Assembly: GCA_902763865.1 (NCBI GenBank)
Contig: CACWTR010000003.1
Location: 1-64,000 of the forward strand
Length of the DNA: 64,000 nt
Source of the DNA: an uncultured Bacteroidales bacterium
GTDB lineage: Bacteria; Bacteroidota; Bacteroidia; Bacteroidales; Bacteroidaceae
Reading direction: 5' to 3'
The first letter of the stretch is position 1, and each line of letters starts with the position of its first letter. The position numbers and the translations under genes were made by a program. Shown here piece after piece: positions 9,801-17,600 of the stretch. The notes under the pieces are model-generated. The model was not told where the DNA came from, made no database searches, and worked only from the letters and a program-made list of their open reading frames with translations.

Positions 9801-10871
9801 GCCGCAGACGGAGCAGATGCCGAACTTGTCGAACACGTGCTTTGCAGCCTGGTCGCTGCCGTCGTTGCTGTAGGTCAGCGCTTCCTCGCTCTTGCCGTCG
9901 CAGTCGGTGGGGCCGGAGGCATAGACGCGGGCCGTGCCGAAGGCAGCGGGAACGGGGAAGGGGTCGGTACCGATCTGCTGAACCCAGTTGACCTTGCTTT
10001 GGTCGTTGTTCAGCTGATAGCAGATGCGTCCGTCGGCCAGCTCCTCGAGGGGCACGACCGTAGTGGCTACGTTGTCGCCCCACTGCTTGGTGACGTAGTT
10101 ATTGTAGCTGGCACCCTGCGGACGATTGGCGTCGATGTCCTGGTTGTAAGTCTCCAGATTGACAGCCCCCACGTTGACAACGTCACCGCTACCCTGGTTG
10201 CGGGCGATGTTGTAGCTGAGACCGTTGGAGACGTCGAACGTGCTGCCGTCGCTGACGACAAGGCAGTTGGCGATGTTGACGCGCTTCTCGGCCCATCCGA
10301 CAACGCCGCCGCAGTTCTGGGTCGTCTCGCCCAGGATGGTAAGCTTTGCCAGACAATCCACGATGGTCGTGCCGCCATAGCCCAAGGCAACAATACCGCC
10401 GTGGGTGGCATCGCCGGGCACGGAGCTGTTGATGGTGACGTCAACATAGCAGCCGCGGATGATACCGTAGTTGCGTGCCACAAGTCCGGCAGCGAACTTG
10501 CTGCCCGTGGTGATCGTGCCCGTCACCTTCAGGTTCTGGATGACGGCACCGAATCCAGTGTAGTGGAAAAGTGCGGCATCCTGTTCTTCCGGGTACATGT
10601 TAATTTTGATGGTGTGTCCCTGACCATCGAAGGTGCCCTGGTACTTGTTGTCAGCAGTACCAATCATCGTACCGTCGATGCCTCGGTCAATGTCGGCAGT
10701 CAGCACGGCATTGGCATAGACCTGACCATCATTAACGAGCGCAGCGAACTCCTCGAGCTCGGCTGCCGTACCAATCTGATAGACACCATCGACATCGGAA
10801 AGTGCCCATGCAGCTGTGGCGACAACGCTCAGCAGCGCAGTCAGACACAGATTCAGTAGTCTTTTTCTCAT
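3879..10871 (-). CDS. Giant secreted repeat protein with C-terminal dockerin-like domain (paralogue 1)
   Basis: 2330 residues with a signal peptide (1-23, ending AAWA). Four modules each contain an FDGQGHT-type motif (near residues 77, 430, 765 and 1587) followed by short glycine-rich strands, resembling GLUG-like or right-handed beta-helix repeats. CxxCG motifs occur near 354 (CSVCGC) and 702 (CTECG). Residues ~1040-1200 and ~1440-1560 are helical and charged. Residues ~1980-2250 contain repeated strand motifs suggestive of a propeller-like fold. The end (~2276-2330) holds two calcium-loop motifs, GDLNGDGKVDIAD and ADLNGDGKVDIAD, typical of a type I dockerin. No enzyme active site is recognised. 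Probably a surface or complex-bound adhesin or carbohydrate-binding scaffold component; no cohesin partner lies in the window. Confidence 0.8.
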   Translation of the reverse strand: MRKRLLNLCLTALLSVVATAAWALSDVDGVYQIGTAAELEEFAALVNDGQVYANAVLTADIDRGIDGTMIGTADNKYQGTFDGQGHTIKINMYPEEQDAALFHYTGFGAVIQNLKVTGTITTGSKFAAGLVARNYGIIRGCYVDVTINSSVPGDATHGGIVALGYGGTTIVDCLAKLTILGETTQNCGGVVGWAEKRVNIANCLVVSDGSTFDVSNGLSYNIARNQGSGDVVNVGAVNLETYNQDIDANRPQGASYNNYVTKQWGDNVATTVVPLEELADGRICYQLNNDQSKVNWVQQIGTDPFPVPAAFGTARVYASGPTDCDGKSEEALTYSNDGSDQAAKHVFDKFGICSVCGCYNFDYFDVNDPAKFDRADRAVILKDAADIDMAEGWNRIANGFRLNMKMANDITYIAEPGKYIFNSSDWIDGNFDGQGHAMTIGISEVNGYAALFPEMAGNIQNLILHGSIQTNGGRTGSLCGEARMALVRNVYSDVDITSTKVGDNTSGGMFGWTGDKEKRVENCIYAGTFTLPGAEGGADCARVGGFSGWTATKTYYTNCAMLGNIIGAGNQTLDTNTENSQNIARNPGNVVTENVYVVNPIFGNAVSDHDKYTHYENEEGIASGELAFFLNGKQNGLERFYQLIGTDPEPLPIKKEGALVYSSAGQFRCDGQPIGDGFSYSNNPSGEAVIPPHNFEDGWCTECGTFDDSFLTPVDGWLEISNGAELTWWSNYANLHPEVNARLTEDIDMADYMEKYLPVQLYAGTFDGQGHTISNFILEKAEDYVGMFSTIVGGATIKNLILDETCLISGNAYVGLIASTSGGGDIYITNVGNEGNVSGTSRNICSILGVDMGGSMNLHIVNCWATGVITAGAESAAMCGYSNANSEVINSWSTITINQSGIYDSDSFTRGTAKVINCYEADIEGVDANKQQHVRPMAEDRRANPLALDELASGSLCYKLNGKQFREPTWFQTLEEDEHPYPYDNHGVVIYGAEQYFSIPDADLESVAADIQTYESDAIDEIVATQSLLDELQTALESLTEAENVAALADAVNKVYELKAAVQENAKVYQAYIEECEKAKAYLAAHDDFAGELRTLLENYLSEDEEPNDVNPLGTYEYIIYNHTATAEEIKAETERVANLLAKAITDGYVAGTDVSSLIPNSDFTKQAEYWTGAFCNSYAQTQDEQGNNFTGVEAFNKYGDMYQTVEEMKPGYYLISTNGAIRPSNDRYGTNYAAGLYANGIFNYFPAAIEDPVAVADAQDGVNCNLSIKGAYDMPIFDDGFSTSEDEGATLVGYVIQGETGMAIAAKAGRYPVYTIAHVGEDHKLTIGIKNPGTKYNSDWAGWGALKVVYCGEEAETAAPAFDVVLQNMKKRAETILGAYQLEVETAIKNADGLAKSPNYPTALKTELQEAVAAIEAAETLEAKAELVAKFSAIFENIYVAKQAYLSLYNTSDMIETIASYNLALVEKDEAGGWVETGKEVFDENEIEALYDATDALYDAYENGDYTLEEAQNPPALQNVAEIIPSKDEEGFYLVGTTKQFVAYRAIASEHDKKASAKLTADIDMSGIAMQPIGHNRGEGGVHIFAGTLDGQGHTLANVYIDDANIPAGEYAEPATLFYELQNATVKNFKLTGEFHSSHQFTGPLTRWMSGASTIDNCEIATTLYLAPNLSGDTSSGGLIGRNGSANSLITNCIVNTHIIGEGDNPHWYVGGVAGWADAALKIQNTLILSEYTNVGVEGDNSQTISRGATPSPTNVFVSQFFRGQQGTLVTAEQLASGEVAWKLNGQTGDNPHWFQTLGQEATPHLFGGDVVYLYAGKYTNEKPNPQLNAFAYNLDAKLAGSNVVVSFDLNAEAESAEVKFSNGYAQPVEEELTAGTHTVTVPTSNLGDNPKALNFEISVTGKGSLDVLRVGDVYKVWAPYGMAVNNNPASKGFGQVLIAESWAEQYPEGYISTEKSGALFAFDQNFKPINAADGTPGFYGGLPIPEEITAGSALVVSGSYKFDLKDLRFTEDGRLFVARSSGTSNSSVWEINPDNLDEPWKPVFTGGELDEATGITYVGEDEQNRMALSLAFNGKGEDLKMYVLGAQRSNGQNNSTDFNCSIYDLGTAKEWSAAPSANFEPLDGVYSFTPSYIGIHEDGQGGLWFIQSVTASAENPAIKHFNAEGLEDYGNNSLTTNSGRIAVTTDGQYIAIPQGSGKIVLYETNYVPMENGRIFLNPKFNISVLETSITSLAFDYANNLYVASGGTETFSRYTIPGMPKVVVTPGNGIGTGGVSGDLNGDGKVDIADAVTVLNIMAASEYQAAADLNGDGKVDIADFVTVLNLMAQQ

Positions 10872-10947
10872 AGATGATTAGATTTAGGTTAATAAAAAAA
10901 GGTTGATTACTGGTTTTTCATGTATGCAAATAGTTGTTATCGTCTGG

Positions 10948-10978
10948 CAAATTTAATCTTTTTTTTCAGCGCTTCAAA
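10948..10978 (-). promoter_or_regulatory. Putative promoter of giant protein paralogue 1
   Basis: On the minus strand, TTTG (10978-10975) and TAAATTTG (10955-10948) are separated by 19 bp. The leader would be about 70 nt before the ATG at 10871. The same arrangement and spacing precedes the paralogue at 18562. Confidence 0.65.
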
Positions 10979-11079
10979 GCTTTTTAAGCTTTTTTTTGTG
11001 GATAACGCCCTTTTTTTACTGCGCCGCGCGGTAAGGCGGTCCTCGGGAGGCTGTTTGTTCCCGCCATATATACCATATT

Positions 11080-11337
11080 ATATATAATGAACATCCGCAG
11101 TCAACCGACAGTCGGCCTGCAAGGCCAGATAGCACTCAGCCCAGGGCATCGCCCTGGGTATGATGGCAGTAGTACCCTCGCCCTGAAGGGGCAAAAGAAT
11201 GCTCCCATGTAACGCTGTTGCCCCTACGGGGCGTGGGCTACGCCTCACAGGACCCAAGGCGATGCCCTGGGCTATGTTCTCATTGCCCCTTCGGGGCGCC
11301 ATCAGATAATTGCGGATATACATTATATATATATGGG
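11080..11337. repeat. Composite palindromic repeat element (~255 bp)
   Basis: A nested palindrome. The outer arms share ATTATATATAATG and ATCCGC near 11080-11100, with the complement near 11313-11337. Internally it has two CCCAGGGC...GCCCTGGG-type hairpins and two GCCCC..GGGGC hairpins in opposed orientation. It fills most of the 815-bp gap between the two giant genes. It encodes no convincing protein and looks like a dispersed non-coding repeat or REP/MITE-like unit. Confidence 0.6.
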
Positions 11338-11342
11338 CTCCC

Positions 11343-11408
11343 GGCTGCAAAAGCTTCTGCAACTGGCTGCAAAAGCTTCCGCCATTGGCTGCAAAAGCTT
11401 CCGCAACG
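11343..11408. repeat. 22-bp tandem repeat, GGCTGCAAAAGCTTCCGC type, 3 units
   Basis: Three adjacent 22-bp units (11343-11364, 11365-11386, 11387-11408) share GGCTGCAAAAGCTTCYGC plus a variable 4-nt tail. The core contains the palindrome AAGCTT. No spacers. Confidence 0.7.
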
Positions 11409-11427
11409 TGTTATAAAACTATTTTCA

Positions 11428-11511
11428 AAGCTTGAAAATTGATTTTCAAACTTTGAAAATTAATTTTCATGACGTGAAAATTAATTTTCACGTCATGAAA
11501 ATAGTTTTGCA
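11428..11511. repeat. 21-bp-period TTTTC-N7-GAAAA array, 4 units
   Basis: Four contiguous 21-bp units each have TTTTC and GAAAA arms around a variable 7-nt centre. The centres of units 3 and 4 (ATGACGT, ACGTCAT) are reverse complements of each other. The same unit design occurs at 1-44 and 42206-42250. Confidence 0.7.
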
Positions 11512-11558
11512 TCCCGTTGCTTGAGGCTTTACAAGGGGGCTGCGGAGGTTTTGGGGCT

Positions 11559-11603
11559 TATAGGACCTATAGGACTTATGAGTCCAATGGGACTTATGGG
11601 CCT
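11559..11603. repeat. 9-bp-period intergenic array (TATAGGACT type)
   Basis: Five 9-bp units on the theme TATAGGACY lie just downstream of the terminator of giant paralogue 2. The theme matches the array at 39113-39171. Confidence 0.6.
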
Positions 11604-11613
11604 AATAACCAAA

Positions 11614-11645
11614 AAGCCCCCTGCGGACCGTTCCGCAGGGGGCTT
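11614..11645 (-). terminator. Rho-independent terminator of giant paralogue 2
   Basis: Identical 14-bp stem and loop to the terminator at 3806-3837, with a T-run on the minus strand after the stem. It sits ~40 bp past the stop at 11687. The terminator and the adjoining dockerin-coding DNA are almost identical in the two paralogues. Confidence 0.85.
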
Positions 11646-11686
11646 CCTTTGTCCCTCCCCTTACGGGGAGGTTAGGAGGGGTCTTC

Positions 11687-14600
11687 TTACTGCTGAGCCA
11701 TCAGGTTCAGGACAGTCACGAAGTCGGCAATGTCAACCTTACCGTCGCCGTTCAGGTCGGCTGCTGCCTGATACTCGCTGGCTGCCATGATGTTCAGCAC
11801 AGTCACTGCATCGGCAATGTCAACCTTACCGTCGCCGTTCAGGTCACCGCTCACACCGGCAGTGCCGATGATGCCACCAGGAGTGACAGACTTGTTCTCG
11901 GTCCAGCTGGGGATGACGTAGCGGCTCAGGGTCTTGCTGGCGCTGGAGGCAGCATAGAGGTTGCCTGCATAGTCGAATGCCAGGCCCGTGACGTTGGTCT
12001 CGGTTGTGCTGATGTTGTACTTCGGGTCGAGGAAGATCTTGCCATTAGCCATAGGCACGTAGTTGGTCTCGTAAACGACCACCTTGCCGCTGCCCTGCGG
12101 GATGGCGATGTACTTGCCGTCGGCAGTAACGGCCATCTTGCCGCTGTTGGTGGAGAGCGTCGTGTTGCTGTAGTCCTCGTTGCCTTCAGCGTCGAAGTGC
12201 TTGACGGAGGGCAGCAGTTCGGTCGGGTTGGCACGATACTGAACGTACCAGAGGCCGCCCTGACCGTCCTCGTGGATGCCTACGTGGCCCGGAGCGATGG
12301 TATAGACACCGTTGAGGGGCTCGAAGTAAGCAGAGGGAGCAGTCTTCCACTCCTTGTCGATGCCGAGGTTGTAGATAGCGCAGTTGTAGTCGGTGGTGTT
12401 GTACTCGCCGTTGCTGCGCTGTGCGCCCAGGACGTACATCTTCAGGTCGGGGCCGTCGCCGTCGAAGGCCAGGCCTACTGCCATGCGGTTCTGTTCCTCG
12501 TCGCCTACATAGGTGATACCTGTAGCTTCGTCGAGCTCACCGTCGGTGAAGACGGGCTTCCAGGCCTCCTCGAGGTTGTCGGGGTTGATCTCATAGACAG
12601 AGCTGTTGCTGGTGCCGGAAGCACGACCCAGGAAGAGACGACCGTCCTGCGTGAAGCGGATGTCCTTGAAGTCGAACTTGTAGTCGCCGGCAATGGAGAT
12701 GGGTTCCTTGGCCATGACGTCGAGTCCGCCATAGAAGGCACCCTGGTACTCGTAGTCAGCACCGAAGGCATAGAGTGCACCGGGATTGCCGTAGGTGATC
12801 ATCTCCTCGTTGTCCTCGAGAGGACGAGCGTCGGTGACGAGAACCTGGCCGAAGCCCTTGCTCTTGGGATTGTTGTTGACAGCAAGTCCGTAGGGAGAGC
12901 TGATCTTGTAGCTGTCGCCAATCTTCAGGACGTCGAGAGAGCCCTTGCCGGTAACGGCAACTTCATAGCGCAGCGAAGTGGGATCGACTTCGAGCTTGCT
13001 TGCCGGGATGGTGACAGAGTGAGAGCCTGCAGTGAGAGCCTCGGCGGGAACTTCCTCGGAATAGATCTCGGGTTCGCCGTCGTAGAAGCGAATCTCGGCT
13101 GCCTCTGCGTCAGCATTGAGGTCGAACTTCACTACGACATTGCTGCCGACCACGTTAGCCTCGAGGTTGTAAGCGAAGGCATTGAGCTGAGGATTGGGCT
13201 TCTCGTTGATGTACTTGCCACCATAGAGATATACCACGTCGCCGCTGAAGAGGTGAGGAGTAGCGTCGCTGCCGAGGGTCTGGAACCATGCGGCATTCTC
13301 GCTCTTGCTGCCGTTCAGACGGTAAGCAATCTCACCGCTTGCCAGCTGCTCCTCGGTAGCCTTTGTGCCGCTGGCATCGCCAAGGGTAGCTACGTAGAAG
13401 ACGTTGCTGACGGTGGAGTTGTCGGTGTTGCGGCTTACGGTGTTGCAACCGCTGGTGCCGACAGTGTGGTTCTGAGAGAGAATCAGTGTGTTCTGGACAG
13501 TGAGTGCAGCACTTGCCCAGCCGCAGACATTACCGCAGCTGTTTGTCTCCTCGCCGAGCAGAGTGCTGTTGACCAGACAGTTGTCAACGATTGTGCCGGC
13601 ACCGTCGTTCAGGCCGATGACGCCGCCGTGGGTGCCGTCGCCACTAACTGAGCTGTGGAGGTTGACTGCAACCTCGCAGCTCTCGATGCGGGAGTTGTAG
13701 GCATAACCTGTGAGGCCGCCCATGTACTTGCTGTCGGTGTAGATGTCGCCGGTGAGCTTCAAGTTCTTGATGGTAGCCTGGTCGATGGTGTTGAAGAAGC
13801 CTGCACGCTCGGCATAGAAGGCAATGTAGAAATTGGTGATGGCGTGGCCCTGACCGTCGAAGACACCGCGGAAGCTGTAGTCGCTCTGGTTGATGGGCTG
13901 CATGCCGATGCCGGTCATGTCGATGTCGGCAGTGAGCTTAGCCTTCACTGTGTAATCTTCGAAGCTGGAGATGGCGCGGAAGGCAACCAGCTTCTTCGGA
14001 GAGTCAATCAGGTAGTAACCCTCTTCGTCCTGAGCAGGAAGGATGGCAGCAACCGTGGGGTTGTTAGCCACTTCGAGCTTCTGAGCTTCCTCAGTGCTGT
14101 AGGAACCCGAGTTGTAGGCATCGAACAGGGCAAGGGCAACGTCACCATAGAGGACGTCAATCTCCTCCTTAGAGAAGACATACTGGCCGGTCTCGTACCA
14201 TTCGCCGCTCTCCTCGTCCTTGGCAACCAAGGGCAGGTTGGCACCTTCGATGCACTCCAGGGCAGCTGCCACGTCGTGGAGGTGACGGTAAGCCTGCTTG
14301 CCTTCATAGATGTCCTGGAAGAGTTCAGAGTACTTGGCAGCAAGTGCAGCCTTGTCCTCGATGGTCTCGGCTGTTGTGGCAACAGCAGCCTCGAGAGCTT
14401 CCTTCAGGGCAGCGGGATAGTTGGGAGCTGCAGCAGCGTTCTCGGCATCGGGCTCGTAAGCCAGGATGCTCTCGGCACGCTTCTTCATGTTCTCGAGCGC
14501 TACGTCGAAGGCAGCATTGACTCTGTCTTCTTCTTCACCGCAGTAAGTCACCTTCAGGGCACTCCAGCCCGTCCAGTCGTTGCTGTACTTCGTGCCGGGG

Positions 14601-17600
14601 TTCTTGATGCCGATGGTGAGCTTCTCGTCCTCGCCTACGTAAGCGATGGTATAGACGGGATAGCGGTTCACCTTGGCTGCAATAGCCATACCGGTCTCGC
14701 CCTGAATGACGTAACCGAGGAGGCCTTCCTCGCCTTCGGTGCTGTAGCCGTCCTCATAGACAGGCAGGTCGTGAGCACCTGCGCCGCCCAGGTTGACGTT
14801 CTCCTGATCGACTGCATCGGCAACAAGAACGGGATCCTCGATAGCAGCGGGGAAGTAGTTGAAGATGCCGTTTGCATAGATACCGGCAGCATAGTTGGTG
14901 CTGTAGCGGTTGTTGCTGGGACGGAAGGCTGCATTCGTACCAATCAGGTAGTAGCCGGGCTTCATGCCCTCTACGGTCTGGTACTGGTCGCCCGTCACAT
15001 TCCAAGCCTCAACGCCCACGAAGGTCTTGCCTTCTGCGTTCTGAGTCTTGCCGTAGCCGGTGCTGAAAGCATCGGTCCAGCTCTCCTTCTGCTTGCTGAA
15101 GTCGCTATTGGGAATCAGGCTGCTGACGTCGGTGCCGGGAGCATAGTCCTCGGCAATGGCAGCGGACAGCCACTTGGCAACGCGGTCTGTCTCAGCCTTG
15201 ATCTCGTCGGCAGTAGCCGTGTGCTCCTCTACGATGTAGAGATATGTGCCCAGAGGATTCTCCTCGCTGGGCTCGTCGCTCTCGCTCAGGTAAGCTTCGA
15301 GAGACTCGCGCAGAGAACCCTGGAAGCTTTCGTCAGCTGCAAGCTGAGCCTTCACTTCCTCGCACTTCTTGATGTAAGCCTGGTAGGTGGCAGCATTGTC
15401 AGCAACCTCCTGCTTCTTGGCATTGACTGCATCGATGGCATCGGCAAACTCCAGGATGGTCGTTGCCTCGCTCATAGCCTCGAGAAGTGTCTGGTACTCG
15501 TCGAGCAAAGACTGAGTGGCAATGGTGCCCTCAACCTTTTCTTCCTCGTAACTCTGGATTTCAGTAGCCACTTCCTCAAGTTCCTCTTCGCTGGCAACAG
15601 AGAAGTACTTCTCAGCAGCATAGATGACGGTGCCGTGAGAGGGATCGGGGAAGGGATACATGTCATCGCCGATGTCCTGATACCAGTAACCCGTGCGGAA
15701 CTGTTCGCCGTTGGCACGCCAAGCCAGTGCACCGCTCTGGAAGTCCTCTTCGCTGACGATGCCTACGTGCTCCTGATTACCGAAGCGGGCGTAGCAGTTC
15801 TTGATGTTGTCGTTGACGCGGGCATTGCCGTAGCGGGCGAAGTAGCGTCCCTCGTTCTCGATTCCTTCTACGGAACCTACAGCGAAGCAGTTGGTGACTT
15901 CAGCCCAGTCGCCCAGCCAGCCAGAGAACGAACCGTTCTCCTTCGGGCCATAGACATTGCCGACCATGCCGCAGTTGTTGATGGTAACGTGGCAGGCAGA
16001 GCTCATGACGCAACCGAACACACCTGCTGCATTGGGGCCGCCGTTGGCTGTAACGTCGCCGCACATCATGACGCCCTCAATGTTGACGTGGCCTGCCCAG
16101 GGAGCTGTCATGCCGACAAGGGCAACATAGCCGCGGCCAATAAGCTGACAAGTCTCGTCGAGCACTACATTCTTAATATATACGCCTTCGGCTGCACGTG
16201 CGTCCTCAGCACTGATACCGCCAAAGCCGTTGGAAGGAAGGCTGTTCATGACAGCGATAAGGCCTACACCGTTGTCATTGGGATGATCCACGATGAGGTT
16301 GCTGATGGTGTGGAACTGTCCGTCGAAGTTGCCATAGAAGGGAGCACCTTCTGTGCCGACGTTAGCCCAGCGGTCGCAGTAGCCGTCCATGTCAATGTCC
16401 TCGGTCAGGCGGGCACTGACGTCAAGATGCTTGGCTGCATAGTTGGTCCACCAAACGAGCTCGGCACCGTTGCTGATGTTGAACCAGCCATCTACGGGAG
16501 TCAGGAAGTCTTCCTGCAGGCCGCCGCAGACGGAGCAGAAGCCTTCGTCGAAGTCGTGAGGAGGAATGACAGCCGAGCCGGAAGGAGTGTTGGTATAGAC
16601 CGTCTCACCCACAGGCTGACCGTCGCAACGATACTCGGAAGCAGAAACATAGACGAGCGCACCTTCCTTCTTGATAGGCATGGGGAAGAGGTCCTCGCCA
16701 ATCTTCTGGTAGAAGCGCTCAACGCCGCCTTCGTTGCCGTTCAGAGCGTATGCAAGGGCACCGCTCTCGATGTCGGCAGGATCCTCGATGAGAGTAGCCT
16801 TCGCCTCGTCCTCGTAGCCATAACTGTTGGCAATAAAGACGTTGGTGCAGCTGATGTTGGCCGGGTTACGGGAGAGGGTCTTCGAGTCGCCTATTGCACC
16901 GTTGAGCGTTCCGAGGAATGCACAGTTGGTGTAGTAAGTCTGGCCGCTGGACCATCCGGCAAAGCCTGCCAAGCATTCTGTCGTCTCGGGATTGCCGTTG
17001 ATGTTGCCTGCATAGATGGAGTTCTCCACCTGTGTCTTTTCCTCTACCACGCCGATGAAGCCGCCAGTGGTGTTGTCGCCAGCATGGGTGGTGTTGATTT
17101 CTATGTCGGAGAAGACGTTGCGGATCATCGTCTTGCCGCGGCGGGTATGAGACGTGATGGAACCTGCATACTGGCCGTCGGTGCTGATGGTACCGTGCAG
17201 GATGACGTTCTCGAACAAGTTACCGCCGAAGTTGGGGAACAGGGAGGCATTGCTGCCCATTTCGCTCATCTCGATGGTAAGGGCGTGGCCCTGTCCGTTG
17301 AAGTTGCCGTCGAACCAGTTGCCGCTGTTGAAGATGAAGCGTCCGGGTTCTGCGGTGTAGGCGATGTCGCCGGTCAGCTTGATGCTGAAATTACCGCCGT
17401 TCTGGATTCGGTTCATACCTTCGGCGAGGTCGATGTCCTCTGCGCTGCCCAGCATGTAGTAGCCGTCGGCGGAGTCACGCTCGAGTCCGTAGATGTTGTA
17501 GCAACCGCAGACTGAGCAGATGCCGAACTTGTCATACTGGTGTGGCGTTGTCACAGCATTGCTTGGAGTGTTGCCGAACGTCAGCTCATCCTCACTTTTG

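Noticed and set aside
11078-11362. 94-codon minus-strand frame
   Set aside because: It lies entirely within the nested palindromic element; such frames are by-products of the repeat.
13655-17515. Very long open frame on the plus strand opposite giant paralogue 2
   Set aside because: Same reason: a shadow of the repeat-rich gene on the other strand, with no recognisable domain or promoter.
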